Below, in pieces: positions 7,060 through 12,429 of a DNA stretch of 13,037 bases. The position numbers and the translations under genes were made by a program. The stretch covers positions 1 through 13,037 of the forward strand of contig CAVHIG010000052.1 in NCBI GenBank assembly GCA_963636105.1, read 5' to 3'. The notes under the pieces are model-generated. The model was not told the origin of the DNA. It ran no database searches and worked only from the letters and a program-made list of their open reading frames with translations. Origin of the DNA: CAVHIG01 sp963636105. Lineage in GTDB: Bacteria; Bacillota; Clostridia; Peptostreptococcales; Anaerovoracaceae. The stretch's first letter is position 1. Every line of letters starts with the position of its first letter.

Positions 7060-7088
7060 TTGCTATCGCCTTGCAAACAGTGTATAAT
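7060..7088 (+). promoter_or_regulatory. Promoter for the downstream CobU-like and phosphatase genes
   Basis: TTGCTA (7060-7065), a 17-base spacer and a perfect TATAAT (7083-7088) lie in the 90-base gap after cobS. Transcription would start near 7095, giving a leader of about 48 bases. It would let the last two genes be expressed apart from larE-cobTUS. Confidence 0.65.
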
Positions 7089-7142
7089 ACCCTTATAAGG
7101 AGCCTTTATGAAAAGTTTGGACGAAAGGAAGAAATAGGGCAA

Positions 7143-7541
7143 ATGGATTTGATTTTTGGGGGAGCATATCAGGGAAAGACCGAATATGCAAAGAAGGCCT
7201 TCAATTTGAAGGATAGTGAAATATATACGTGCGGCGAGGAGGGCAATCTCTCAGATGCCTTGAAAAACGGCGGCAGGCGTCTAAAGGCGATAGACGATTT
7301 GGAAAATTTCGTATGGCTTTGCCAAAAGGCCGGAATTGAGGCGCGGGACTATCTGGAAGCCTGCGAGGGCCTTTTAAAGGACAAGGTCATAATAATGGCA
7401 GACGTCTCACAGGGCATTGTGCCTATGGATGAGGACGAGCGCGGCTGGCGTGAGATGATGGGTCGCACTATGATTTACCTTGCGAAAAAGGCAAAGACGG
7501 TGACAAGGATATTTTGCGGCCTGCCGCAAAAGCTGAAGTAG
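7143..7541 (+). CDS. Short CobU-like P-loop protein
   Basis: A 132-residue protein resembling a reduced CobU. It has a P-loop FGGAYQGKTEYAKK (5-18) and a C-terminal segment ADVSQGIVPMDEDERGWREMMGR (86-108) then IFCGLPQKLK, which matches the NEVG-GIVP...R-GR and V-GIP-KLK signature of CobU/CobP. The central guanylyl-acceptor region (IAT...RI..H...W..E) is missing, so nucleotide binding or kinase activity is possible but guanylyl transfer by the normal route is not expected. The start ATG 7143 follows GAAAGGAAGAAATAGGGC, with AAGGAAG about 11 bases away; an upstream in-frame start at 7071 would lie over the promoter and has no family match. It is followed 22 bases later by the phosphatase. It may complement the divergent CobU at 5641; this is inference. 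Confidence 0.72.
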   Translation: MDLIFGGAYQGKTEYAKKAFNLKDSEIYTCGEEGNLSDALKNGGRRLKAIDDLENFVWLCQKAGIEARDYLEACEGLLKDKVIIMADVSQGIVPMDEDERGWREMMGRTMIYLAKKAKTVTRIFCGLPQKLK

Positions 7542-7563
7542 ATACAGGAGGATAATTACAAGA

Positions 7564-8238
7564 ATGGGCAAAACAGGAAGCGGCAAAAAAACCTTTACTA
7601 TAGACTTTATACGGCACAGCATCACAGAGGGCAATTTGAAGCGCTGGTATTACGGCTGGAAGGATGTACACCTGGCAGGAGAAGGCATCGCGCTTTTGAA
7701 AGAAAACCTTGAAAAGGGTATATACCCGGTTTGCACGGGCAAGAAGCTCTACACATCCGGAATGATAAGGACGGAGGAAACGCTTGAGCTTTTGTACGGC
7801 AAGCAGCCGCACGAGACGCTTGGACTTTTGAAGGAGATAAATTTCGGCGATTTTGAAGGCTCGACCTACGAAGAAATAAAGGATCTGCCTGCATATCAGG
7901 AGTGGATAAGCGATACTACAAATACGTCTGCGCCACCTGCGGGTGAAAGCCGCTTGCAATTTCGCAATCGCGTGGCAGAGGGGCTTGAGCTTCTTAAAAA
8001 GCGTGGCGAGGACGCCCTTGTGGTCTGCCACGGCGGAGTCATCTCTGTCATAATGAGCGAGTGCTTTGGATATGACGCAGAAAAGGGCTTTTACGCATAT
8101 TTGCCAGACCCGGGACACGGCTACACCGTGCGCTTTGAGTACACTGACGGCGCAGTTTGCGGAAATGGCGGAGCTCGCGGAAACGGCGGAGCTTGCGGAA
8201 ATGGCGCAGTTTCCGCAGTGGCCTACGAACGCTTCTAA
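7564..8238 (+). CDS. Histidine phosphatase family protein, probable alpha-ribazole phosphatase (CobC-like)
   Basis: A 224-residue phosphoglycerate-mutase-like (histidine) phosphatase. The catalytic motif is IRHSITEGN (16-24), with H18 the phospho-acceptor; R69 (SGMIRTEET), E91 (EINFGDFEG) and H146 (VVCHGGV) complete the active site. The common RHG is RHS here. Its place after cob genes suggests removal of phosphate from alpha-ribazole-5'-phosphate or adenosylcobalamin-5'-phosphate, but histidine phosphatases are promiscuous, so this is inferred. AGGAGGA (7546-7552) is 11 bases before the ATG. The N-terminus MGKTGSGKKTFTI precedes the domain. The C-terminal 26 residues are an unusual Gly/Asn/Ala tail (190-219) made by four 18-bp repeats, beyond the normal domain end. 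Confidence 0.85.
   Translation: MGKTGSGKKTFTIDFIRHSITEGNLKRWYYGWKDVHLAGEGIALLKENLEKGIYPVCTGKKLYTSGMIRTEETLELLYGKQPHETLGLLKEINFGDFEGSTYEEIKDLPAYQEWISDTTNTSAPPAGESRLQFRNRVAEGLELLKKRGEDALVVCHGGVISVIMSECFGYDAEKGFYAYLPDPGHGYTVRFEYTDGAVCGNGGARGNGGACGNGAVSAVAYERF
8152..8223 (+). repeat. Four 18-bp tandem repeats at the 3' end of the phosphatase gene
   Basis: Units at 8152-8169, 8170-8187, 8188-8205 and 8206-8223 follow the pattern GSAGYTYGCGGAAAYGGC, the last one diverged. They add hexapeptides AVCGNG, GARGNG, GACGNG and AVSAVA. The segment 8197-8221 matches 12823-12847 in the tetR gene with one mismatch in 25 bases, in the same reading frame. Confidence 0.9.
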
Positions 8239-8314
8239 GGCAGAGGCCTCCCTATCGTGTGGTCTGAATTGTAACATACAAGAAAAAATTTTTGCCAAAA
8301 TTTCAAAAAAGGTA

Positions 8315-8343
8315 TTGCACTTTCGGTTAGCGTATGCTAATAT
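8315..8343 (+). promoter_or_regulatory. Promoter of the DUF2325-DUF3793-flavodoxin unit
   Basis: TTGCAC (8315-8320), exactly 17 bases, then TAATAT (8338-8343). The first GTTAGC palindrome fills the spacer and the -10, and the second begins about where transcription starts. A bound protein here would block RNA polymerase, so repression is the natural reading. Confidence 0.75.
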
Positions 8344-8509
8344 AGTCGTAGTTAGCAAGCGCTAACTTATATTTATTCCCGACAGTTAGCAGCCGCTAAC
8401 CGCACAACGCCTCCGTTGGACAGCGGCTGCAACGTTCAAAAAGTGAAGAGGGATGAGGGCGTCAGGGGACGCTTAATTTTAAAAGCTGCAGTTAGCAAAG
8501 GCTAACTGC
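8326..8509 (+). promoter_or_regulatory. Four palindromic operator candidates GTTAGC-N4-GCTAAC
   Basis: Sites lie at 8326-8341 (one mismatch, ends GCTAAT), 8351-8366, 8385-8400 and 8491-8506, the last three perfect. Inner bases differ (GTAT, AAGC, AGCC, AAAG) while the arms are kept, as expected of half-sites read by a dimeric repressor. Centres are 25, 34 and 106 bases apart. The fourth extends to 9-bp arms (8488-8509). The arm GTTAG/CTAAC recalls DtxR/IdeR-type iron boxes (TTAGGTTAGGCTAACCTAA), although the spacing differs. In RNA, sites 2-4 would also fold as hairpins. The remaining 8239-8553 gap holds small stems at 8405-8418 and 8459-8472 and no gene. Confidence 0.85.
8459..8472 (+). other. 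Small hairpin in the DUF2325 leader
   Basis: GCGTC (8459-8463) pairs with GACGC (8468-8472) around AGGG and is followed by TTAATTTTAAAA. It is short for a terminator but could act as a weak attenuator between operators 3 and 4. Another small stem, CAACG-CCTC-CGTTG, is at 8405-8418. Confidence 0.35.
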
Positions 8510-8553
8510 GAATGATATAAGAAGTTTGTTCAAAAGGGAAAAGGAGTTTAGAT

Positions 8554-8841
8554 ATGAGTGTAGTTATTGTAGGGGGAAATGAGCGAATGATAAGAAGATA
8601 TGAGGCGCTTTGCAAGGAATATTCTTGCAGCGCCCGCATCTTCGTGGATCCTGATAAGGGTATACAGAATTTCGGTTCGCCGGATCTGCTCGTATTATTT
8701 ACAAGCACGATGTCGCACAAAATGCTGAATCTGGCTACAGGCCAGGCAAAGAAGCGCGGAATTCCAATGGTTCACAGTCACACAAGCTCGATGTCTGCGC
8801 TGAAGAACATATTGGATGCACATGTGCCGAGTATGGCTTAA
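8554..8841 (+). CDS. DUF2325 domain protein
   Basis: A 95-residue protein matching the DUF2325 family by its pattern: MSVVIVGGNERMIRRYE at the N-terminus, an acidic DPDKG near 32-36, DLLVLFTSTMSHKML (44-58) and a C-terminal GIPMVHSHTSSMSALKNIL (69-87). The alternating strand-helix order suggests a small Rossmann-like fold; the biochemical role is not known to me. It is probably cytosolic. AAAAGGAG at about 8538-8545 gives a strong ribosome binding site 8 bases before the ATG. It is the first gene behind the four-palindrome promoter, and the DUF3793 gene follows 47 bases later, so the two are likely co-transcribed. Confidence 0.8.
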   Translation: MSVVIVGGNERMIRRYEALCKEYSCSARIFVDPDKGIQNFGSPDLLVLFTSTMSHKMLNLATGQAKKRGIPMVHSHTSSMSALKNILDAHVPSMA

Positions 8842-8888
8842 AATTATTTGTGCCGATGCAAGGCGGCGGAATGGAATGGAGACTTTTT

Positions 8889-9440
8889 ATGTGTGAAGAA
8901 TTAGTTGTGGCGCATTGCTCGCCTACGATGGCCGGATTGAAAACGGGAAATCTTTTTACATGTCCTATGGAGGACAAGGATACGCTTTCTGAAAGCATAC
9001 GCCGGCTGAATGCCTGTCTTGTGCCCTGCGGCGCCCGTATGATACCGATAAAATTCATGGAAGGACGCGTACTCATATACATGTACCGCCCGGGAAAGCT
9101 GAAAAAGGATCTAAGGGATGCTACCGCCGTTTCCATATTGGAAGAAAAGCTCTATCCTACCGGAAATGTCGACCGCTGCGTGGCGGAGCTGGTGAGACGA
9201 GTAAACGAAAGCGCGGAATTTCCGCATGAAATCGGACTTTTTTTGGGATATCCGGCTGAGGATGTGCGCGGATTCATGGTGGAAGGCTCACGAAAGGCAA
9301 AATGCGTGGGGACATGGCGCGTTTATGGCGATGAGAATGCGGCGCGCAAGAGATTTGCTCTTTATGACAAGTGTACGGCGCTGTATAAAAACGCGTACAG
9401 CAAGCACAGCTCCTTTGGCAGACTGGTCGTGAGCTGTTAG
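8889..9440 (+). CDS. DUF3793 family protein
   Basis: A 183-residue protein of the DUF3793 type, recognised by the N-terminal LVVAHCSPTMAGLKTGNLF (5-23), a middle RVLIYMYRPGKL, then FPHEIGLFLGYPAEDVRGF and KCVGTWRVYGD. The function is not established; members I recall sit beside flavodoxin and metal-transport genes in Clostridia. No membrane segment is seen. The start at 8889 is chosen because the family starts close to HCSPTLAG and GGAG at 8878-8881 is 7 bases upstream; in-frame ATGs at 8871 and 8856 and a GTG at 8850 are alternatives. The frame stays open for 39 codons past its TAG stop (9438-9440) and there holds a 13-residue repeat. It lies between DUF2325 and flavodoxin. Confidence 0.82.
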   Translation: MCEELVVAHCSPTMAGLKTGNLFTCPMEDKDTLSESIRRLNACLVPCGARMIPIKFMEGRVLIYMYRPGKLKKDLRDATAVSILEEKLYPTGNVDRCVAELVRRVNESAEFPHEIGLFLGYPAEDVRGFMVEGSRKAKCVGTWRVYGDENAARKRFALYDKCTALYKNAYSKHSSFGRLVVSC

Positions 9441-9449
9441 CTAGGGGCA

Positions 9450-9527
9450 GCAGGTGGTTCCAATTTCGTAGGCGATAGGCGAGAGCTGGCAGGTGGCTTG
9501 CGATTTGCAGGCGACTATGATGGAGGG
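9450..9527 (+). repeat. Imperfect 39-bp direct repeat after the DUF3793 stop
   Basis: Two units starting at 9450 and 9489 share GCAGGTGG at their start and AGGCGA at offset 21. The period of 39 equals 13 codons. Read in the DUF3793 frame beyond its stop, both give AGG(S/L)-F(V/A)GD-like peptides. No gene is otherwise seen in 9441-9621, which also carries the flavodoxin leader (AAAGG near 9603). Confidence 0.5.
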
Positions 9528-9621
9528 ACAGGTTTTGATATTTCCGTCTGGCATCGGTAGGTGCCCGGGCGTGGATAAGATAAATAAAATGTAATTTTTT
9601 TGAAAGGTTGGTAAACAAAAA

Positions 9622-10044
9622 ATGAGTAAAGTTGCAGTAGTATATTGGAGTGGTACAGGAAATACAGAGGCTATGGCAAAGGCTGTAGTAGCTGGCGCGA
9701 CTGAAAAGGGTGCTGAGGTAGAGCTGAAGGACTGCTCACAGTTTGATGCTTCTATGATGGATTCTTACGATGCTATCGCATTCGGTTGCCCTTCCATGGG
9801 TGTAGAATCTCTGGAGGAAAGCGAATTTGAGCCTATGTTCAGTGCCTGCGAAAGCAAGCTCTCCGGTAAGAGAATCGCTCTCTTCGGCTCCTACGGATGG
9901 GGAGACGGTGAATGGATGAGAACCTGGGAAGATACTTGCAAAAATGACGGCGCTTTCCTGGTTTGCGATAGCGTAATCTGCAACGAAGCACCTGACGATG
10001 ATGCTGTAGCTTCCTGCAAGGCTCTCGGCGCTGCATTGGCATAG
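9622..10044 (+). CDS. Flavodoxin
   Basis: A 140-residue short-chain flavodoxin, a cytosolic FMN-binding electron carrier that often replaces ferredoxin when iron is short. The phosphate loop WSGTGNTEAMA is at 9-19; GCPSMGVESLEE (55-66) forms the first isoalloxazine loop and FGSYGWGDGEWM (88-99), with Y91 and W93, the second. The length matches clostridial flavodoxins. GAAAGG lies at about 9602-9607, 14 bases before the ATG, which is a long spacing, but the start is fixed by the family N-terminus MSKVAVVYWS. It is the last gene before a strong terminator and may be read from the DUF2325 promoter or a promoter of its own in the 181-base gap, where I see no convincing -35/-10 pair. Confidence 0.96.
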   Translation: MSKVAVVYWSGTGNTEAMAKAVVAGATEKGAEVELKDCSQFDASMMDSYDAIAFGCPSMGVESLEESEFEPMFSACESKLSGKRIALFGSYGWGDGEWMRTWEDTCKNDGAFLVCDSVICNEAPDDDAVASCKALGAALA

Positions 10045-10136
10045 TCAGCATTATTAAATACGATTCTCTTTGAAACACTAAAATCAATTGCAAATCATTC
10101 ATGGATAAAATCCTTTGATGATCATATTCAAATCCC

Positions 10137-10169
10137 AAAACAGTGCTCCTGAGAAGGAGCACTGTTTTT
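10137..10169. terminator. Bidirectional rho-independent terminator
   Basis: AAAACAGTGCTCCT pairs with AGGAGCACTGTTTT around a GAGA loop, then another T on the plus strand. The A-rich left and T-rich right flanks let it end both the flavodoxin message and the convergent EamA transporter message. Confidence 0.95.
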
Positions 10170-10188
10170 AGCATATATTCTTTACCTT

Positions 10189-11055
10189 TTATTCCTTCAT
10201 CTTTGCGACGATTACTACCGAGGAGAGTATGCAGAGGCAGCCGAAAAGCGTCCTGAGCGAAAAGCTTTCGTGATATACCAATATTCCGAGGATTACGCTT
10301 GTGATGGGCTCAAAGGTGCTCAGAATAGAGGCGTTTTCCGGGCCGATGCACTTCACCCCTATCTGATACCCCAGCACGCCGATAAACGACGCCGTTACCG
10401 CAAGAAAAATCGCCACACCCCAAGCGAGAGGCGTGAGCCTGAGCGTAAAATTACCCATGATGAGCTGAATTACGAGCATCATTACGGTGCCTACGCAGTT
10501 CAGGTAGAAGATGAGCTTGATGGAATTCATGCCGCGGAGGCTGCTTTCGCGCAGGTAAATCGAGTAAAACGCGTATGTCATGCCCGAAACGAAGGCGATG
10601 GCGATGCCAAAGAGCTTGACGGAGCCGCTCGCGTCATAGAAGAAGAGTATTCCTGAGAAGGAAAGGGCGACGGCGAGCAATTTCGCGGGTTTCACCTTTT
10701 CGCGCAGGAAGATGAGGCAGCCCAGGATTGTAAAGACCGGATATGTAAAGTGTATGGTGGTCGCCATGCCTTGCGGTATGAAGGCGTAGGACGAGAAAAG
10801 GAAGGCTGTCGTGCCCGCGTAGCCGAGGACCGTGATGAGCACGATGTCGATGAATTGTCGTTTTGTGATTGCAAATGGGATTTTTTTGCATTTCAGGTAG
10901 ATGAAAAGCACCGGCAGAGAGAGCGCAAAACGATAAAAAGCGGCGCCGATTGTGCTTCCGCCGCCGTTTGAAATGACCTTGACCATAAGTGGGATAAACC
11001 CGAAAAATGTCGCTGATATTACCGTCGCAAGTACCCCTTTTGTGTTGCTGCTCAT
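10189..11055 (-). CDS. EamA / DMT superfamily transporter
   Basis: A 288-residue inner-membrane protein with about ten hydrophobic helices arranged as two EamA repeats. The first begins GVLATVISATFFGFIPLMVK and holds FYRFALSLPVLFIYL; the second ends STFEPITSVILGILVYHESF and LFGCLCILSSVVIVA, the usual C-terminal half-domain motif. Members export metabolites or amino acids; the substrate cannot be read from the sequence. The ATG at 11055 is preferred to an in-frame GTG at 11064 because GGGAG lies 8 bases upstream and the HEPN remnant stop overlaps it by one base (TAATG). It is convergent with flavodoxin and shares its terminator. It may be transcribed with the MNT/HEPN remnant. Confidence 0.92.
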   Translation of the reverse strand: MSSNTKGVLATVISATFFGFIPLMVKVISNGGGSTIGAAFYRFALSLPVLFIYLKCKKIPFAITKRQFIDIVLITVLGYAGTTAFLFSSYAFIPQGMATTIHFTYPVFTILGCLIFLREKVKPAKLLAVALSFSGILFFYDASGSVKLFGIAIAFVSGMTYAFYSIYLRESSLRGMNSIKLIFYLNCVGTVMMLVIQLIMGNFTLRLTPLAWGVAIFLAVTASFIGVLGYQIGVKCIGPENASILSTFEPITSVILGILVYHESFSLRTLFGCLCILSSVVIVAKMKE

Positions 11056-11207
11056 TATATCCACTCCCGATCCATGTTTTCCTTCAATTTGCAGAACATA
11101 TCGTAAAATTTCACTTTAGAATTACGGATTATGTCCATCGCTATGGCCTGATTATAGGTATGCGCCACGTTGTTTCTTGCATATTGGCCAAGGCCGCGCA
11201 GAAATTT
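11055..11207 (-). pseudogene. C-terminal fragment of a HEPN / nucleotidyltransferase substrate-binding protein
   Basis: On the minus strand, directly after the MNT stop and in its frame, 50 codons read KFLRGLGQYARNNVAHTYN and on to KLKENMDREWI, then TAA. RNNVAH is an R-X4-H motif and RN-AHTYN is typical of the HI0074-like HEPN partner of MNT nucleotidyltransferases. A full partner has about 120-140 residues, so roughly 70-90 N-terminal residues are absent. No start codon or ribosome binding site exists before the motif. The stop overlaps the EamA start. It is best read as a deletion remnant of an MNT/HEPN toxin-antitoxin pair. Confidence 0.7.
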
Positions 11208-11462
11208 TCATACTTTCTCATATATAAGTTTTCCTTCCCGATTTATGGAATCCAGGAGCTCAGGCTGAACGCTTGCTCCGAGATCCACGACATCAAACAT
11301 CAAAAGCGTGGAGACGTCTTCTTCTATGTCAAGCTGAAATCGAGCCGTGTCGCCGCCGCTGACAGCCAGATCTATATCGCTGGTACGCTTGTAATCGCCT
11401 CTGGCCCGCGAACCGAAGAGGATAAGCTTTTCGATGCCGTTTTGCTTTGCGCACACATACAT
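11208..11462 (-). CDS. MNT-type minimal nucleotidyltransferase (antitoxin-like), possibly 5'-truncated
   Basis: An 84-residue protein (93 if a TTG at 11489 is used) with the nucleotidyltransferase signature LILFGSRARGDYKRTSDIDLAV: the GS loop followed by the D-x-D pair, with a later VVDLG. MNT antitoxins modify or neutralise HEPN toxins in the cytosol. The helix before GSRARG is short from the ATG at 11462, and neither start has a visible ribosome binding site; a stop lies a few codons above the TTG. Together with the broken HEPN partner downstream this suggests decay, although the catalytic motif is intact. The region between it and gtrA (11490-11653) carries the rightward gtrA promoter. Confidence 0.72.
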   Translation of the reverse strand: MYVCAKQNGIEKLILFGSRARGDYKRTSDIDLAVSGGDTARFQLDIEEDVSTLLMFDVVDLGASVQPELLDSINREGKLIYEKV

Positions 11463-11513
11463 TATACGCAAAACGCGCGGGAAATACAAGAAATAAGAAT
11501 TTCACAAAATAGT

Positions 11514-11573
11514 TTGACAAAGGCGCGTATAGGAGTATAATTGTACTTGAGTACAAAATGGACGTGAGTACAA
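11514..11573 (+). promoter_or_regulatory. Consensus promoter with palindromic operator for gtrA-like gene
   Basis: TTGACA (11514-11519), 16 bases, TATAAT (11536-11541): near-perfect. Overlapping the last base of the -10 is TTGTACTTGAGTACAA (11541-11556), a palindrome with 7-bp arms and a 2-base centre, and a second TGAGTACAA half-site lies at 11565-11573, 17 bases on. The form suits a TetR-type dimer, and a TetR-family gene lies 900 bases downstream. Confidence 0.85.
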
Positions 11574-11653
11574 TTGCAGCGCTTGGTGCAGGGTATGCAG
11601 AAAAAGCCGGATAAGCTGCATGCCGGATTTGTGTAATATAGAAAGGAAGCAAA

Positions 11654-12127
11654 ATGGAAGATAAGAAATTGCAGGGTGAGGGCGGAGCTCCCTCCCAGAT
11701 GCTTACAAAACAGGAAAACGCGGCACAGGTTGTGAAATTTGTGCTGTTTTCGGCCTCGGCAGGCATAATTCAAGCGGCGGCCTTTGCGGCGATGCATGAG
11801 CTTACAAGCCTGCCTTATACGCCGTGCTACTTGACGGCGCTTACCCTGTCGGTGCTGTGGAATTTTACATTGAATAGGGAATTCACCTTCAAATCCGCAA
11901 ACAACGTGCCGATTGCTATGCTGAAGGTGGCGGCATTCTATTGCGTATTTACACCGCTTTCGACCTGGTGGGGAAATGCCCTTACAAACATCGGCTGGAA
12001 TGAGTACGCGGTGCTTGCCGTGACGATGGCCGCGAATCTTTCCTCGGAATTTTTATATGATAGATTTTTCGTATACAGAGGCTCGCTGAATACAAATAGC
12101 CGCGCAAATAAGGCCGGGAAAAAATAG
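11654..12127 (+). CDS. GtrA-like membrane protein
   Basis: A 157-residue integral membrane protein of the GtrA/DPMS-flippase-like family, thought to move lipid-linked sugars across the membrane or aid cell-wall and teichoic-acid glycosylation. Four hydrophobic segments are seen at about 26-48, 54-73, 90-108 and 117-137. The signature LSVLWNFTLNREFTFK (71-86) and the late FLYDRFFVYR are typical. A 20-residue charged N-terminal tail and a Lys-rich C-terminus lie in the cytosol, by the positive-inside rule. AAAGGAAG (11641-11648) is 5 bases from the ATG. It follows a consensus promoter with an operator candidate and is separated from tetR by the 71-bp repeat array. No glycosyltransferase lies nearby in the window. 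Confidence 0.88.
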   Translation: MEDKKLQGEGGAPSQMLTKQENAAQVVKFVLFSASAGIIQAAAFAAMHELTSLPYTPCYLTALTLSVLWNFTLNREFTFKSANNVPIAMLKVAAFYCVFTPLSTWWGNALTNIGWNEYAVLAVTMAANLSSEFLYDRFFVYRGSLNTNSRANKAGKK

Positions 12128-12180
12128 GAAAAGCCGGTCTTGCAGAAAAACTAAAATAAACTAAAAGAAACGAAAAGGAT

Positions 12181-12408
12181 GGCCTGCGCTGGCCGCAAGC
12201 TGTAAAATCGACAAAAATAGAAGCTAAAATATAAACAGCTACGCAAATAATGGCCTGCGATGGCCGCAAGCTGTAAAATCGACAAAAATAGAAGCTAAAA
12301 TATAAACAGCTACGCAAATAATGGCCTGCGATGGCCGCAAGCTGTAAAATCGACAAAAATAGAAGCTAAAATATAAACAGCTACGCAAATAATGGCCTGC
12401 GCTGGCCG
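12181..12408 (+). repeat. 71-bp tandem repeat, three copies plus a partial fourth
   Basis: Units begin at 12181, 12252, 12323 and 12394 (the last only about 15 bases). Copies differ at one base: copy 1 and the partial copy 4 read GGCCTGCGCTGGCC, copies 2 and 3 read GGCCTGCGATGGCC. Each holds the interrupted palindrome GGCC-N6-GGCC and, about 40 bases apart, AGCTGT and ACAGCT, which can pair. Copies 2 and 3 contain a 12-codon frame (MAASCKIDKNRS) without a ribosome binding site. The first codons of tetR share GATGGCCGCAAG with the unit. The rest of the 12128-12429 gap is A-rich and holds no gene. Confidence 0.95.
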
Positions 12409-12429
12409 TAGGATGAAAAAGGAGAGGCT

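Noticed and set aside
7564..7602. Walker A-like GKTGSGKKT at the N-terminus of the phosphatase
   Set aside because: It lies directly before the RHS strand with no Walker B or ATPase fold after it, so the likeness is probably chance.
7468..8358. Long antisense frame of 296 codons opposite the phosphatase gene
   Set aside because: It overlaps a well-supported histidine phosphatase with intact catalytic motifs and a good ribosome binding site. It shows no recognisable domain and owes its length to the 18-bp repeats and codon bias.
11205..11210. TGA as a selenocysteine codon joining MNT and the HEPN fragment
   Set aside because: MNT and HEPN proteins are separate in the known systems, no selenocysteine family match exists, and I cannot see a SECIS-type hairpin; a deletion remnant is simpler.
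12181..12408. CRISPR array
   Set aside because: The 71-bp units are contiguous and nearly identical with no variable spacers, and no cas gene is present; it is a plain tandem repeat.
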